Source of the DNA: Heyndrickxia acidiproducens DSM 23148
GTDB lineage: Bacteria > Bacillota > Bacilli > Bacillales > Bacillaceae_C
Assembly (NCBI RefSeq): GCF_000374345.1
Contig: NZ_KB893978.1
Span: 47,729-111,728, forward strand
Direction: 5' to 3'
Length of the DNA stretch: 64,000 nucleotides
This document shows positions 17,884 to 28,423 of this stretch, piece by piece (within the stretch, counting starts at the first letter, position 1; the number at the start of each line of letters is the position of its first letter). A program made the translations under genes and the position numbers. The notes beneath the pieces were generated by a model, which was not told the DNA's origin, searched no databases, and saw only the letters and a program-made list of their open reading frames with translations.

Positions 17884-18764
17884 AGGCAAAAATCGCAGAC
17901 CGCATCGCAACTTCAGTTCTCTATTTCATCGCCCTGTTCATTGTTACGCTGCTGGTGGGGTTATTAGGGTATATTTTGGCGAAAGGCCTCCCGCAGGTCA
18001 GCTGGTCGTTCATCACCTCGCCACCGCAGGTATTTACAGCAGGCGGCGGCATCGGCCCGCAGCTTTTTAACTCCTTTTATTTGCTGGCGTTAACCATGAT
18101 CATCAGTATCCCGCTCTCGCTCGGGGCAGGCATCTATATGGCGGAATATGCGAAGAAAAACTGGCTGACAGATGTGCTGAGAACGGCCATTGAAGTCTTA
18201 TCATCACTTCCGTCAATCGTTGTTGGCTTGTTCGCCTTTCTCTTCTTCGTCCTGTCCATGGGTTGGGGATTTTCCATCCTGTCAGGCGCACTCGCTTTGT
18301 CGCTTTTCAATTTGCCGCTGATGGTCCGGGTTGTGGAAGATTCCTTGCGCGGGGTTTCAACAGCACAGCGTGAAGCCGGGCTGGCGCTTGGGGTATCAAG
18401 ATGGGAAACCATTAAATTCGTGTTGCTCCCGGCTGCGCTTCCGGGGATTATCACGGGGATCATATTAGCATCCGGAAGAGTATTCGGGGAAGCTGCCGCA
18501 TTAATTTATACAGCGGGCATGAGTTCGCCCAATTTGGATTTCGGCAACTGGAACCCATTCAGTATCAATTCCCCTTTAAACCCGCTGCGGCCGGCTGAAA
18601 CGCTCGCCGTCCATATTTGGAAAATCAACGGGGAAGGCATTATGCCCGATGCCGCAGCTGTATCAAGCGGTGCGTCTGCCGTATTGATTCTTTTCATTCT
18701 CATTTTCAACTTTTCTGCCCGTTTCATTGGAAAATGGATTCATAAACGGATGACATCCCACTAA
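17880..18764 (+). CDS. pstA: Phosphate ABC transporter permease PstA
   Basis: 294 residues from the ATG at 17880, with GCAGGAGG eight bases upstream inside pstC; the longer upstream frame would run far into pstC. Six membrane segments; the family segments [18 protein letters not shown] (near residue 110) and [22 protein letters not shown] (EAA loop, near 165) are clear. It pairs with PstC. The overlap of four bases implies coupled translation. Confidence 0.93.
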   Translation: MKAKIADRIATSVLYFIALFIVTLLVGLLGYILAKGLPQVSWSFITSPPQVFTAGGGIGPQLFNSFYLLALTMIISIPLSLGAGIYMAEYAKKNWLTDVLRTAIEVLSSLPSIVVGLFAFLFFVLSMGWGFSILSGALALSLFNLPLMVRVVEDSLRGVSTAQREAGLALGVSRWETIKFVLLPAALPGIITGIILASGRVFGEAAALIYTAGMSSPNLDFGNWNPFSINSPLNPLRPAETLAVHIWKINGEGIMPDAAAVSSGASAVLILFILIFNFSARFIGKWIHKRMTSH

Positions 18765-18781
18765 TACAGGAGGAAACAAAA

Positions 18782-19627
18782 ATGGCGCTATCCACTTTAC
18801 CCAGAAAAGAAAATGACGGCTCGCGGATGCGGTTTTCAGTCGCAATCGAGCAGCCGTTTTCCCCCGCGAAAGAGCAGGAAATTATGCTTGAAACCAAGAA
18901 CCTGCGCGTATTTTACGGGGAAAAAATGGCGATCCGTGATGTCAGCCTTACCTTTCCAAAAAATCATGTGACCGCGTTGATCGGACCGTCCGGCTGCGGA
19001 AAGTCCACCTATTTGCGGAGTTTGAACCGGATGAATGATGAAGTGCCGGGCTGCCGGATCGAAGGGGATATTTTGTATAAAGGGGAACAGCTCAACCGCC
19101 CCGGAACGGATGTGTTTGAAATCAGAAAACAGATCGGCATGGTATTCCAGCGCCCGAACCCTTTTGCAAAATCCATTTTTGAAAATGTCGCATTTGGCCC
19201 GAAACATCACGGTGCACGGAAGGCATTGCTGGAAGGGATCGTGGAAGAAAGTTTAAAGAAAGCGGCATTATGGGATGAAGTAAAGGACCGCCTGCATACT
19301 TCAGCGCTTGCATTATCAGGCGGCCAGCAGCAGCGCCTCTGCATTGCGCGCGCACTTGCCATGAACCCGGATGTGCTGCTGCTCGACGAACCGGCATCCG
19401 CCTTAGACCCTGTTTCAACCGGGAAAGTCGAAGAACTGATTGCAGAACTAAAGAAAGAATATACCGTGGCGATTGTTACGCACAATATGCAGCAGGCCGC
19501 GCGCATTTCTGATACGACAGCGTTCTTTTATATGGGGGAACTGATTGAAGCGGGCCCGACCTCACAGATGTTTACGAATCCGCAGAAAAAACAGACCGAA
19601 GCCTATTTATCCGGCCATTTTGGTTAA
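18782..19627 (+). CDS. pstB1: Phosphate ABC transporter ATPase PstB (first copy)
   Basis: 281 residues, about 19 longer than the second copy because of an N-terminal extension. Walker [10 protein letters not shown] near residue 68, signature [15 protein letters not shown] near 175, Walker [14 protein letters not shown] near 195, and the switch His in [15 protein letters not shown] precedes the ATG. It powers PstCA. Two adjacent PstB paralogues are also found in B. subtilis. Confidence 0.93.
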   Translation: MALSTLPRKENDGSRMRFSVAIEQPFSPAKEQEIMLETKNLRVFYGEKMAIRDVSLTFPKNHVTALIGPSGCGKSTYLRSLNRMNDEVPGCRIEGDILYKGEQLNRPGTDVFEIRKQIGMVFQRPNPFAKSIFENVAFGPKHHGARKALLEGIVEESLKKAALWDEVKDRLHTSALALSGGQQQRLCIARALAMNPDVLLLDEPASALDPVSTGKVEELIAELKKEYTVAIVTHNMQQAARISDTTAFFYMGELIEAGPTSQMFTNPQKKQTEAYLSGHFG

Positions 19628-19648
19628 AAGCCGCTGGGAGGAGAAAAA

Positions 19649-20437
19649 ATGACGACGATATTAAGAAACGCAAAAACTGAAAATCAAACCATGATTCGTG
19701 CTGAGCACGTGAATGTCTTCTATCAGGATTTCCAGGCGCTGTACGACATCAATCTTGATTTTGAAAAAAATCACGTGACGGCTTTGATCGGGCCGTCCGG
19801 CTGCGGAAAGTCGACATTCCTGCGCACATTGAACCGGATGAATGACCAGGTGCCGGGCTTCCGTGTTGAAGGGGAGATTGTAATTGGCGGTGAAAATATT
19901 TACGCGCCAAAAACAGATGTTGCCGCATTAAGAAAAAATATTGGCATGGTTTTTCAGCGTGCCAATCCGTTTCCAATGTCCATTTATGATAACGTGGCTT
20001 ACGGGCCGCGCATTCATGGCATAAAAAAGAAACAAGTGCTGGACGGCATTGTTGAAAACTGTCTGCGCCAGGCTGCTTTGTGGGATGAAGTGAAAGACCG
20101 GCTTCACACCGCGGCTATGGGACTTTCCGGCGGGCAGCAGCAGCGCCTTGTGCTGGCAAGGGTGCTGGCAATCGAACCGGGCATCATTTTAATGGATGAA
20201 CCGGCATCAGCACTGGACCCGATTTCAACAGAGAAAATTGAAGAACTGATTTTGAAACTGAAAAAGTCTTATACCATTGTCATTGTCACGCATAATATGC
20301 AGCAGGCGGCAAGGGTTTCCGGCCATACGGCATTCTTTTTAAATGGAAGATTAGTAGAGTTTTCCGAAACCAAAACGATGTTTACGAACCCGAAGTCGAG
20401 GCAGACAGAAGAATACATTTCCGGACGTTTCGGATAA
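19649..20437 (+). CDS. pstB2: Phosphate ABC transporter ATPase PstB (second copy)
   Basis: 262 residues and close in sequence to the first copy ([19 protein letters not shown] here, [19 protein letters not shown] there). Signature [16 protein letters not shown], Walker [14 protein letters not shown], His in [16 protein letters not shown] precedes the ATG. The two ATPases may form a heterodimer or serve under different conditions; sequence alone does not decide. Confidence 0.93.
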   Translation: MTTILRNAKTENQTMIRAEHVNVFYQDFQALYDINLDFEKNHVTALIGPSGCGKSTFLRTLNRMNDQVPGFRVEGEIVIGGENIYAPKTDVAALRKNIGMVFQRANPFPMSIYDNVAYGPRIHGIKKKQVLDGIVENCLRQAALWDEVKDRLHTAAMGLSGGQQQRLVLARVLAIEPGIILMDEPASALDPISTEKIEELILKLKKSYTIVIVTHNMQQAARVSGHTAFFLNGRLVEFSETKTMFTNPKSRQTEEYISGRFG

Positions 20438-20458
20438 TCGGTAACAGGGGGAGAATAC

Positions 20459-21118
20459 ATGGCAGGGAGAAAAGTTTTTGAGGACAACATGCAGGATATG
20501 CACGAGCGCCTGCTGAAAATGGGTTTGCTTGTGGAAGAGGCCATTTTTAAAAGCGTAAAATCATTCACAGAAAAAGACATCGGCCTGGCACAGGAAGTGA
20601 TCAAGAATGACAGTAAAATCAACCGCTACGAAGTGGATATTGAAAAAAAGTGTTTTGAAATGATTGCCACCCAGCAGCCGGTCGGGACCGATCTGCGCAG
20701 AATCGGAACCATGTTAAAAGTTGTAACAGACCTGGAACGGATGGGCGACCATGCTGTCAGTATTGCAAAAATCGCAGTGGAATTAAAGAAAGATACCTAT
20801 TTAAAACCATTTGTGAAGATCCCGCAAATGGCGGATACGGTCAAGGAAATGGTGCACGAAGGCCTGAATGCTTACATTATCCTGGATGAAGATAAAGCAG
20901 TTGAAGTGGCGAAAAAGGATGATAAAATCGACCGCAAGTTCCGGGCGATTTTCAATGAGCTGATGGGCCAAATGAAACAAAACCAGGCCAATATCCACCA
21001 TGCTTCTTTTATGCTGCTTGTTTTGCAGCATTTGGAACGGATCGGCGATTATGTCACCAACGTATGTGAATGGATTGTTTACTTAAAAACCGGCGTGATC
21101 GTCGACCTGAACAACTGA
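20459..21118 (+). CDS. phoU: Phosphate-signalling regulator PhoU
   Basis: 219 residues, the standard size. Two tandem three-helix PhoU repeats, each with the metal-binding signature E/D-x3-D pattern: DLERMGDHAVSIAKIA near residue 90 and HLERIGDYVTNVCEW near 195. In other bacteria PhoU restrains phosphate uptake and phosphate-starvation signalling by contacting the Pst ATPase and the PhoR PAS domain. It closes the pst operon and is followed by a terminator. Whether it links Pst to PhoR here is unknown; B. subtilis itself has no clear PhoU role of this type. Confidence 0.93.
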   Translation: MAGRKVFEDNMQDMHERLLKMGLLVEEAIFKSVKSFTEKDIGLAQEVIKNDSKINRYEVDIEKKCFEMIATQQPVGTDLRRIGTMLKVVTDLERMGDHAVSIAKIAVELKKDTYLKPFVKIPQMADTVKEMVHEGLNAYIILDEDKAVEVAKKDDKIDRKFRAIFNELMGQMKQNQANIHHASFMLLVLQHLERIGDYVTNVCEWIVYLKTGVIVDLNN

Positions 21119-21135
21119 ATACCTGCCGGAAAATG

Positions 21136-21170
21136 AATCCAGTTTCTTGACGCTGGGTTTGTTTTTTTTA
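21136..21170 (+). terminator. Terminator of the pst-phoU operon
   Basis: Stem AATCCAG/CTGGGTT (one G-T pair) with a ten-base loop, followed by TGTTTTTTTT, 18 bases after the phoU stop. Confidence 0.85.
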
Positions 21171-21275
21171 TAGAATGAGTAAAATATAGATAAGTTGAAC
21201 GTGCAGAAAAGTTTAGTGTTCATTTTTGTACAAGATTTCAAGTCCGCACACAAACATAGAGAAGGAGGGAGTGCA

Positions 21276-21920
21276 GTGGGAGTCCATCAATATTTTAAAA
21301 GTTTATCCGATCTTGAAAAAATATTCCGCTGCCCGGGCAAGTTCAAGTTTCAGGAACACTCGGTTGCAAGCCATTCGTTTAAAGTAACGAAGATTGCCCA
21401 GTTTTTCGGAAATGTGGAGGAACACGCCGGCAATGAAGTCAATTGGCGTTCGCTCTACGAAAAAGCGCTCAACCACGATTATCCGGAGCTTTTTACGGGC
21501 GATATTAAAACGCCTGTGAAATATTCATCAAAAGAACTCCACCAGCTTTTCAGGCAGGTGGAAGAGGAAATGACAAAGAATTTTGTGGTCGGCGTCTTTC
21601 CAAAAGAATACCGGCAGATTTATTTGAACCTTTTCAAAGAAGGGAAGGACGATACGCTCGAAGGTAAAATCTTATCGGTTGCCGATAAAGTTGATCTTCT
21701 GTATGAATCATTTGGCGAAATCCAAAAAGGAAATCCTGAGCCGCTTTTTCAGGAAATTTACGAAGAATCGCTGCGCACAATTCTGCATTTTTCGGAAATG
21801 GCTTCCGTCCGCTACTTTTTGAAATCGATTCTCCCCGACCTGCTTTCGGAAAGGTTTATTGAGCACAGCGAACTGCGGGCGATTACAAACGAAATCATTG
21901 AAAATGAGTTTAGAAAATAA
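21276..21920 (+). CDS. HD-domain phosphohydrolase, YfbR-like nucleotidase family
   Basis: 214 residues from GTG 21276, chosen because GAAGGAGGG sits five bases before it; the longer frame from 21195 starts without a ribosome site. An HD domain is present: EHSVASHSFKVTKIAQFF near residue 25, then the metal motif NHDYPELFTGDI near 65 and a later Asp in SVADKVDLLYESF. This order matches the YfbR-type 5'-deoxynucleotidases and related HD hydrolases. Substrate is unknown; a nucleotide monophosphate is inferred from the family. Monocistronic, with a terminator that overlaps its last codons. Confidence 0.75.
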   Translation: MGVHQYFKSLSDLEKIFRCPGKFKFQEHSVASHSFKVTKIAQFFGNVEEHAGNEVNWRSLYEKALNHDYPELFTGDIKTPVKYSSKELHQLFRQVEEEMTKNFVVGVFPKEYRQIYLNLFKEGKDDTLEGKILSVADKVDLLYESFGEIQKGNPEPLFQEIYEESLRTILHFSEMASVRYFLKSILPDLLSERFIEHSELRAITNEIIENEFRK

Positions 21921-21947
21921 TTCATTTTCAATGATTTTTCTTGTATT
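21893..21947 (+). terminator. Terminator overlapping the end of the HD-domain gene
   Basis: A 15-bp stem, AATCATTGAAAATGA with TCATTTTCAATGATT, spans the stop codon and is followed by TTTCTTG. The left arm lies in the coding sequence. Confidence 0.8.
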
Positions 21948-21975
21948 TTCCATCCATATGTTAAAAAATATAGTT

Positions 21976-22183
21976 AAAGTGAAACTTCCATCAGTGGGGT
22001 TTTTCCACTGATTAGAAGATGAACAAAGGCTAAGATCTCAGGCGTCCTGTTGCAACGCCTTTGTAACCTGCCTCGTGCAGGCCTAACCAATCGGAACATA
22101 ACGGGCAGTTGATCTCCCACCCATCTCCTTCGTACCTTGAATCTTAAGGCGGGAGTCTTACTGCCCGTTATGTTGGGATAACA
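21976..22183 (+). repeat. Dispersed palindromic repeat, copy A (long form)
   Basis: Starts AAAGTGAAACTTCC, then a hairpin ATCAGTGG/CCACTGAT, then AGAAGATGAACAAAGGCTAA, and after about 45 bases a second module: ACCAATCGGAAC and a perfect 15-bp inverted repeat (AACATAACGGGCAGT at 22095-22109 with ACTGCCCGTTATGTT at 22160-22174) enclosing an inner CTCCC/GGGAG stem; it ends TTGGGATAA. Related copies lie at 35932, 42926 (opposite strand) and 58438. It sits directly before csbA. Confidence 0.8.
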
Positions 22184-22213
22184 GCAACGACAGTTACGGC
22201 GGGTGGGGTGAAG

Positions 22214-22459
22214 ATGATGATACAACTATTGGTGGCCGCTTTTTTTCCATGTTTTCTTGTGATTTTCTTTACGAGGGTGACTTTTAACCAAGTGATTGGA
22301 TTAATTATAACGGTGGCGCTGATTGTGGCATCTGTTTATAAAGGTTATACGCGTACCTGGCCGGTTTATATTGTCGATGCAGCTTCATTGACAATCGGCT
22401 TTTATTTTGCTAATACAATGATACAAAGAGCAAAGATGAAAAAAGAATCTAAAAAGTAA
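22214..22459 (+). CDS. csbA: CsbA-like small membrane protein
   Basis: 81 residues from ATG 22214 (an ATG at 22217 is equally possible; GGGTGGGG precedes both). Three hydrophobic segments (about 4-20, 24-42, 50-66) and a basic tail. The segment FFPCFLVIFFTRVTFNQ near the start matches what I recall of B. subtilis CsbA, a sigma-B controlled membrane protein of unknown function just upstream of uvrB. The same position here supports the call. No clear sigma-B promoter is seen; the upstream space is filled by repeat copy A. Confidence 0.8.
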   Translation: MMIQLLVAAFFPCFLVIFFTRVTFNQVIGLIITVALIVASVYKGYTRTWPVYIVDAASLTIGFYFANTMIQRAKMKKESKK

Positions 22460-22473
22460 AGGCGGAGGCAGCT

Positions 22474-22719
22474 ATGCTCATTTCAAAACCGGATCCTGCT
22501 AAAAAGCAGCGGATTCTGGCAGATATTCAGCAATTTGTATGGGAACAGACAGGGGAAGAAATTGGCGTGATCGCTTCACAGGCATATTTTGACTTTTTTG
22601 AAGAGAAGCTTGCCTCCTATTATTATAACGCGGGCATTACAGCTGCAAAAAAAGCCTGGGAAGTGCAGAACGCGCGTCTGGAAGAAGAGTGGTATGCCCT
22701 TGAAGTACCGGTAAAATAA
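22474..22719 (+). CDS. DUF2164 family protein
   Basis: 81 residues with no membrane segment. The pattern Q-AYFDFFEEKLASYYYNAGITAA (here split around residues 36-60) is typical of DUF2164. Function unknown. GGCGGAGG lies before the ATG, 15 bases after csbA, so the two are probably cotranscribed. Confidence 0.72.
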   Translation: MLISKPDPAKKQRILADIQQFVWEQTGEEIGVIASQAYFDFFEEKLASYYYNAGITAAKKAWEVQNARLEEEWYALEVPVK

Positions 22720-22748
22720 TGGGAATCATATAGGACGTTGATGCTGAT

Positions 22749-22803
22749 AGCGGTAGGGTTGCCTTACCGTTCTTTCGTGTGCACCCGGCCGCACGGAAAG
22801 AAG
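22749..22803 (+). terminator. Paired hairpins between the DUF2164 gene and uvrB
   Basis: CGGTAGG/CCTTACCG (22749-22770 region) is followed by a second stem TTCTTTCGTGTG/CGCACGGAAAGAA (about 22770-22803). T runs are weak, so termination is uncertain. I found no clear GAAC-N4-GTTC LexA site between here and uvrB. Confidence 0.45.
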
Positions 22804-22934
22804 GGGAAAACCTGTTCGCTTTTTGTTGGAGATCGGATATGAATTATGTTAGAATATAAGGAACGAAGAACGGAATGTACAATCCATATGTTTGTATATA
22901 GATCAGCCGCTTCAATCCAATAGGAGGATCATGA

Positions 22935-24917
22935 ATGGAAGAACATGCATTTGAGCTTGTTTCAAAGTACCAGCCACAGGGTGATCAGCCGGAAGCGATC
23001 CGTGAACTTGTTGGCGGCATCCGCGCGGGTAAGAAAATTCAAACCCTGCTCGGGGCAACGGGTACGGGAAAGACGTTTACCATTTCCAATGTCATCAAAG
23101 CAGTCAACAAACCGACGCTGGTCATTGCCCATAATAAAACATTGGCAGGCCAGCTTTACAGCGAATTTAAAGAGTTTTTCCCGAATAATGCGGTCGAGTA
23201 CTTTGTCAGCTACTACGATTACTATCAGCCGGAAGCGTATGTGCCGCAAACCGACACGTATATTGAAAAAGATGCCAGCATCAATGATGAGATTGATAAA
23301 CTGCGGCACTCAGCGACATCGAGCTTATTCGAACGCAATGATGTCATTATTATTGCCAGTGTATCCTGTATTTACGGCCTGGGTTCACCGGAAGAGTACC
23401 GCTCCCTGGTTGTATCGCTTAGAACCGGCATGGAAATTGACCGCAACCAGTTATTGAGAAAACTCGTCGATATTCAATATGCGCGCAACGATATTGATTT
23501 TCAGCGCGGAACTTTCAGGGTGCGCGGCGATGTTGTTGAAATCTTCCCGGCATCGAGGGACGAACATTGTATCCGCGTTGAGTTTTTCGGAGATGAAATT
23601 GACCGGATCCGCGAAGTTGATGCCCTCACCGGCGAAATTATTGGCGACCGTGACCATGTCGCGATTTTCCCGGCCTCCCACTTCGTCACCCGGGATGAGA
23701 AACTGCAGATTGCAATCCGCAATATTGAAGCGGAACTGGAAGAACGTTTAAAAGTACTGCGCGATAATGGCAAGCTTCTCGAGGCACAAAGATTAGAACA
23801 GCGTACCAATTACGATCTTGAAATGATGCGCGAAATGGGCTTTTGCTCCGGGATTGAAAATTATTCGCGCCATTTGACGCTGCGCCCGCCCGGTGCAACG
23901 CCTTACACCCTGCTCGACTACTTTCCTAAAGACTTTTTGATCGTCATCGATGAGTCCCATGTGACACTCCCACAAATCAGGGGCATGTTTAATGGGGACC
24001 AGGCGCGGAAACAGGTGCTCGTCGACCATGGTTTCAGGTTGCCGTCTGCGCTTGATAACCGTCCGCTCCGTTTTGAGGAGTTTGAACAGCATATTTCGCA
24101 AATGATTTGTGTATCGGCAACACCGGGCCCGTATGAGCTTGAGCATACACCGGAAATGGTAGAGCAAATTATTCGCCCGACCGGCCTCCTGGATCCGAAA
24201 ATTGAGGTGCGCCCGATCGAAGGCCAAATTGATGACCTGCTTGGTGAAATCAATGAAAGAATTGCCAGGCATGAACGGGTACTGGTGACGACCCTGACAA
24301 AGAAAATGTCAGAGGACTTAACAGATTATTTAAAGGAAGTCGGTATCAAAGTGCAGTATCTCCATTCCGAAGTCAAGACATTGGAACGGATCGAGATTAT
24401 CCGCGATCTGCGCCTTGGCAAATACGATTGTCTTGTTGGCATCAACCTGCTCAGGGAAGGGCTCGATATTCCGGAAGTTTCGCTTGTTGCGATTCTTGAC
24501 GCCGATAAAGAAGGGTTCCTGCGGTCGGAACGCTCGCTGATCCAGACGATCGGAAGGGCTGCCCGCAATGAAAACGGCGCGGTTATCATGTATGCAGATA
24601 AAATCACCGATTCCATGGAAAAAGCGATCAGCGAAACCAAAAGGCGCAGGGCCGTACAGGAGGCTTACAATAAAGCGCACGGCATCACACCGAAAACGAT
24701 TCAAAAAGATATCCGCGATACGATCCATGCCACTTATGCAGCTGAAGAACCGGCTGCTTATGAGGCGGAAGAGAAGCAGAAGCCGATGACGAAAGAAGAA
24801 CGCGCGCTTATGATCGCGGAGCTGGAGGAAAAAATGAAAGAGGCCGCAAAAGCCCTGGATTTCGAGCACGCAGCCAAGCTTCGTGATGCCCTTTTAAAAT
24901 TGAAAGCGGAAGGATGA
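22935..24917 (+). CDS. uvrB: Excinuclease ABC subunit B
   Basis: 660 residues, standard length. Walker A GATGTGKT near residue 40; the beta-hairpin that probes DNA ([21 protein letters not shown], near 95); helicase-type motifs IDESH near 338 and QTIGRAARN near 540; a C-terminal UVR domain (about 620-655) that contacts UvrC. A TAGGAGG site precedes the ATG. It damages-checks and loads UvrC in nucleotide excision repair. uvrA follows after seven bases. Confidence 0.97.
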   Translation: MEEHAFELVSKYQPQGDQPEAIRELVGGIRAGKKIQTLLGATGTGKTFTISNVIKAVNKPTLVIAHNKTLAGQLYSEFKEFFPNNAVEYFVSYYDYYQPEAYVPQTDTYIEKDASINDEIDKLRHSATSSLFERNDVIIIASVSCIYGLGSPEEYRSLVVSLRTGMEIDRNQLLRKLVDIQYARNDIDFQRGTFRVRGDVVEIFPASRDEHCIRVEFFGDEIDRIREVDALTGEIIGDRDHVAIFPASHFVTRDEKLQIAIRNIEAELEERLKVLRDNGKLLEAQRLEQRTNYDLEMMREMGFCSGIENYSRHLTLRPPGATPYTLLDYFPKDFLIVIDESHVTLPQIRGMFNGDQARKQVLVDHGFRLPSALDNRPLRFEEFEQHISQMICVSATPGPYELEHTPEMVEQIIRPTGLLDPKIEVRPIEGQIDDLLGEINERIARHERVLVTTLTKKMSEDLTDYLKEVGIKVQYLHSEVKTLERIEIIRDLRLGKYDCLVGINLLREGLDIPEVSLVAILDADKEGFLRSERSLIQTIGRAARNENGAVIMYADKITDSMEKAISETKRRRAVQEAYNKAHGITPKTIQKDIRDTIHATYAAEEPAAYEAEEKQKPMTKEERALMIAELEEKMKEAAKALDFEHAAKLRDALLKLKAEG

Positions 24918-24924
24918 CCCAAAA

Positions 24925-27789
24925 ATGGTACTGGATAAAATAGAAATAAAAGGGGCACGTGTCCATAATTTAAAGAATATAGATGTCACACTGCCGCGGG
25001 ACCAGCTTGTCGTACTGACGGGTTTATCCGGTTCCGGAAAATCTTCTTTAGCATTTGACACAATCTATGCAGAAGGGCAAAGGCGTTATGTGGAGTCGCT
25101 GTCCGCTTATGCGCGCCAATTTTTGGGGCAGATGGATAAACCGGATGTGGATGCGATTGAAGGGCTGTCGCCGGCGATTTCCATCGACCAGAAGACAACG
25201 AGCCGCAATCCGCGCTCTACGGTTGGCACGGTCACTGAAATTTACGACTATTTGCGTTTGCTGTATGCACGTGTCGGCAGGCCGATTTGCCCGAACCACG
25301 GCATTGAAATTACTTCACAAACGGTTGAACAGATGGTCGACCGGATTATGGAATACCCGGAACGGACACGGCTGCAGGTGCTTGCCCCGATTGTGTCCGG
25401 AAAAAAAGGCGCCCACGTAAAAGTGCTGGACGATATTAAAAAGCAAGGTTTTGTCCGCGTCCGCATTGATAATGAAATGCGCGACCTGGGTGAGGACATT
25501 AAACTCGATAAAAATAAAAAACATTCGATCGACATTGTCGTTGACCGGATCGTCGTAAAAGAAGGCATTAATACGAGGCTCGCAGATTCGCTTGAAACGG
25601 CGCTGCGCCTTGCTGACGGCCGTGTCATCATTGATGTGATCGGCGAGGAAGAGCTGCTTTTCAGTGAACATTTAGCCTGCCCGTTATGCGGTTTTTCCAT
25701 TGATAAGCTTGAGCCGCGCATGTTTTCCTTTAACAGCCCGTTTGGCGCCTGTCCGGAATGTGACGGCCTTGGTTCTAAATTGGAAGTGGACCTTGACCTT
25801 GTCATTCCGGACTGGTCCCTGACTTTAAACGAAAATGCGATTGCCCCGTGGGAACCGATCAGCTCGCAGTATTATCCGCAGCTGCTGAAATCAGTGTGCA
25901 GCCATTACGGTATTGACATGGATACGCCGGTGAAAGATCTGCCAAAGGAACAGCTGGATATTATTTTGTACGGGTCGGGTTCGGAACGGATTTTCTTCCA
26001 TTATGAAAATGATTTTGGCCAGGTCCGCGACCATATGATTGAATTTGAAGGGGTTATCCGCAATATTGAACGGCGCTACCGTGAAACAAGCTCGGACTTT
26101 ACGCGTGAGCAAATGGAAAAGTATATGGCGCAGCAGCCGTGCCCGAAATGCAAAGGCTACCGGCTGAAACCGGAAAGCCTGGCTGTAAAAATCAACCACA
26201 AACATATTAGCGAAGTGACCCGCTACTCAATCGGGGAAGCCCGCGAATTCTTTGCCCACCTGGATTTGACGGAAAAAGAGCAGGCCATCGCCAAATTGAT
26301 CCTGCGTGAAATTGAATCACGGCTTGGATTTTTGATGAATGTCGGGCTCGATTATTTAACGCTCAGCCGCTCAGCCGGGACATTATCCGGCGGTGAAGCG
26401 CAGCGCATCCGGCTGGCTACGCAAATCGGTTCGCAGTTGACAGGGGTTTTGTACATTCTTGATGAACCCTCGATCGGCCTGCACCAGCGCGATAATGACC
26501 GCCTGATTGCAACGCTCAAAGAGATGACAAGCATTGGCAATACCCTGATTGTCGTTGAGCATGATGAAGATACGATGCTGGCTGCGGATTATCTCCTCGA
26601 TATCGGGCCGGGTGCCGGTGTCCATGGCGGCCGGGTTGTCGCAGCCGGGACGCCGCAAGAAGTCATGCGCGATCCGGATTCGCTCACGGGCCAGTATTTA
26701 TCCGGAAAAAAATTCATCCATCTCCCTGCTGAACGCCGTAAAGGGGATGGCCGTTATATTGAAGTCAAAGGCGCAAAAGAAAATAATTTAAAGAACATCA
26801 ATGTAAAATTTCCGCTCGGCACTTTTATTGCGGTTACCGGCGTGTCCGGATCGGGGAAAAGTACTTTGGTGAATGAAATCCTTCAAAAAGCGCTGGCACA
26901 GAAACTTTACCGCTCGAAGGCAAAACCGGGCGCTTATAGAACCATCAAAGGCATCGAACATTTGGATAAAGTCATTGATATCGACCAATCGCCGATCGGC
27001 AGGACGCCGCGCTCCAACCCTGCTACCTACACCAGCGTGTTTGATGATATCCGTGATGTATTTGCGTCAACCAACGAAGCAAAAATCCGCGGCTACAAAA
27101 AAGGCCGCTTCAGCTTCAATGTCAAAGGCGGCCGCTGTGAAGCCTGCCACGGTGACGGCATCCTTAAAATTGAGATGCACTTTTTGCCGGATGTGTACGT
27201 ACCATGTGAGGTATGCCACGGGAAGCGGTATAACCGTGAAACATTGGAAGTCACCTACAAGGGCAAAAATATCGCTGATGTCCTTGATATGACTGTTGAA
27301 GATGCGATTGTCTTTTTTGAAAATATCCCGAAAATCAAAAGGAAACTGCAAACGATCGCAGATGTCGGCCTCGGCTATATCAAACTGGGGCAGCCTGCCA
27401 CCACCTTATCGGGCGGCGAAGCCCAGCGCGTTAAACTCGCCTCAGAACTGCACAAGCGTTCAAACGGCCGTTCCTTTTATATTCTTGATGAACCGACAAC
27501 AGGTCTGCATGTCCATGACATCGCAAAGCTCCTCGATGTGCTGCAAAGGCTTGTTGACAACGGCGATACGGTACTGGTAATTGAACATAACCTGGATGTG
27601 ATCAAAACAGCCGACTACCTGGTTGACCTGGGTCCTGAAGGCGGGGACAAGGGCGGAACGATTGTAGCAACGGGCACACCGGAAAAAGTTGCCAAAAACC
27701 CGGATTCTTATACTGGTAAATATTTGAAATCAATATTGGAACGGGACCGGTCAAGAATGGAAAAAGAAATCAAAAAAATGGTTCATTAA
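24925..27789 (+). CDS. uvrA: Excinuclease ABC subunit A
   Basis: 954 residues, standard length. Two ABC modules: first Walker [11 protein letters not shown] near residue 35 and signature [12 protein letters not shown] near 490; second Walker [12 protein letters not shown] near 640 and signature [12 protein letters not shown] near 830. Two zinc-binding pairs: CPLC...CPEC near 253-280 and CEAC...CEVC near 738-765. It recognises damage and delivers UvrB to DNA. It directly follows uvrB in an operon, as in other Bacillaceae. Confidence 0.97.
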   Translation: MVLDKIEIKGARVHNLKNIDVTLPRDQLVVLTGLSGSGKSSLAFDTIYAEGQRRYVESLSAYARQFLGQMDKPDVDAIEGLSPAISIDQKTTSRNPRSTVGTVTEIYDYLRLLYARVGRPICPNHGIEITSQTVEQMVDRIMEYPERTRLQVLAPIVSGKKGAHVKVLDDIKKQGFVRVRIDNEMRDLGEDIKLDKNKKHSIDIVVDRIVVKEGINTRLADSLETALRLADGRVIIDVIGEEELLFSEHLACPLCGFSIDKLEPRMFSFNSPFGACPECDGLGSKLEVDLDLVIPDWSLTLNENAIAPWEPISSQYYPQLLKSVCSHYGIDMDTPVKDLPKEQLDIILYGSGSERIFFHYENDFGQVRDHMIEFEGVIRNIERRYRETSSDFTREQMEKYMAQQPCPKCKGYRLKPESLAVKINHKHISEVTRYSIGEAREFFAHLDLTEKEQAIAKLILREIESRLGFLMNVGLDYLTLSRSAGTLSGGEAQRIRLATQIGSQLTGVLYILDEPSIGLHQRDNDRLIATLKEMTSIGNTLIVVEHDEDTMLAADYLLDIGPGAGVHGGRVVAAGTPQEVMRDPDSLTGQYLSGKKFIHLPAERRKGDGRYIEVKGAKENNLKNINVKFPLGTFIAVTGVSGSGKSTLVNEILQKALAQKLYRSKAKPGAYRTIKGIEHLDKVIDIDQSPIGRTPRSNPATYTSVFDDIRDVFASTNEAKIRGYKKGRFSFNVKGGRCEACHGDGILKIEMHFLPDVYVPCEVCHGKRYNRETLEVTYKGKNIADVLDMTVEDAIVFFENIPKIKRKLQTIADVGLGYIKLGQPATTLSGGEAQRVKLASELHKRSNGRSFYILDEPTTGLHVHDIAKLLDVLQRLVDNGDTVLVIEHNLDVIKTADYLVDLGPEGGDKGGTIVATGTPEKVAKNPDSYTGKYLKSILERDRSRMEKEIKKMVH

Positions 27790-27803
27790 AGCTTACAACA
27801 ATA

Positions 27804-27848
27804 AAAATAGGACCCCCGCAGGCAGCATGATCAGGGGCCCTATTTCTA
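27804..27848 (+). terminator. Terminator of uvrBA
   Basis: A long stem AAATAGG(A)CCCC with GGGGCCCTATTT, one mismatch, followed by a T-rich stretch, 15 bases after the uvrA stop. Confidence 0.82.
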
Positions 27849-27907
27849 TTACTTGGCATAACAATAGAAAGAAGCAGGCATACAGATTTTGAAAAGATAT
27901 TTCCTCA

Positions 27908-27936
27908 TTGAATTCTATCTTGAATAGACATATAAT
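27908..27936 (+). promoter_or_regulatory. Sigma-A promoter of the teichoic acid cluster
   Basis: TTGAAT (27908-27913) and a perfect TATAAT (27931-27936) with a 17-base spacer, about 90 bases before tagD. Confidence 0.75.
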
Positions 27937-28024
27937 GAACTAAGATTGGGAAAAATAAAGAGGCATCCCTTTTAGAAAGAATGGTACCGATCATGATGAC
28001 TATTGTTAGCAGGGAGAGAACTGT

Positions 28025-28423
28025 ATGAAAAAAGTAATCACATACGGAACATTTGACCTTCTCCATTGGGGACATATCAACTTATTAAAACGGGCAAAAG
28101 AATTGGGTGATTACCTAATCGTCGGCCTGTCGTCGGATGAATTTAACCAAATTAAAAATAAGAAATCATACCACAGTTACGAAAACCGGAAATTAATCTT
28201 GGAAGCGATCCGTTACGTTGATGAAGTCATTCCCGAAAATAATTGGGAACAAAAAATTGATGACATAAAAAAACATAATGTCGATATTTTTGTCATGGGT
28301 GACGACTGGAAAGGCAAATTTGACTTTTTAAAAGACTATTGTGAAGTTGTCTATTTGCCGCGGACGGTCGGCATTTCCACATCAAAAATTAAAAAGGATT
28401 TATTTTCCGTAAAAAATGGCTAG
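28025..28423 (+). CDS. tagD: Glycerol-3-phosphate cytidylyltransferase TagD
   Basis: 132 residues, standard length. Nucleotidyltransferase motifs GTFDLLHWGHINLLKRA (HxGH) at residues 8-24 and RTVGISTSKI near 117 are intact. It makes CDP-glycerol from CTP and glycerol-3-phosphate, the donor used by the transferases encoded just downstream. AGGGAGAG precedes the ATG. Its last codons overlap the next gene by eight bases. Confidence 0.95.
   Translation: MKKVITYGTFDLLHWGHINLLKRAKELGDYLIVGLSSDEFNQIKNKKSYHSYENRKLILEAIRYVDEVIPENNWEQKIDDIKKHNVDIFVMGDDWKGKFDFLKDYCEVVYLPRTVGISTSKIKKDLFSVKNG

Noticed and set aside
21976..22183. Riboswitch upstream of csbA
   Set aside because: It folds well, but matches no riboswitch class I know, and the same modules occur elsewhere in reverse orientation.
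22740..22934. LexA (SOS) box before uvrB
   Set aside because: uvrB is SOS-controlled in B. subtilis, but no GAAC-N4-GTTC match was found; the nearest candidate matches only one half.
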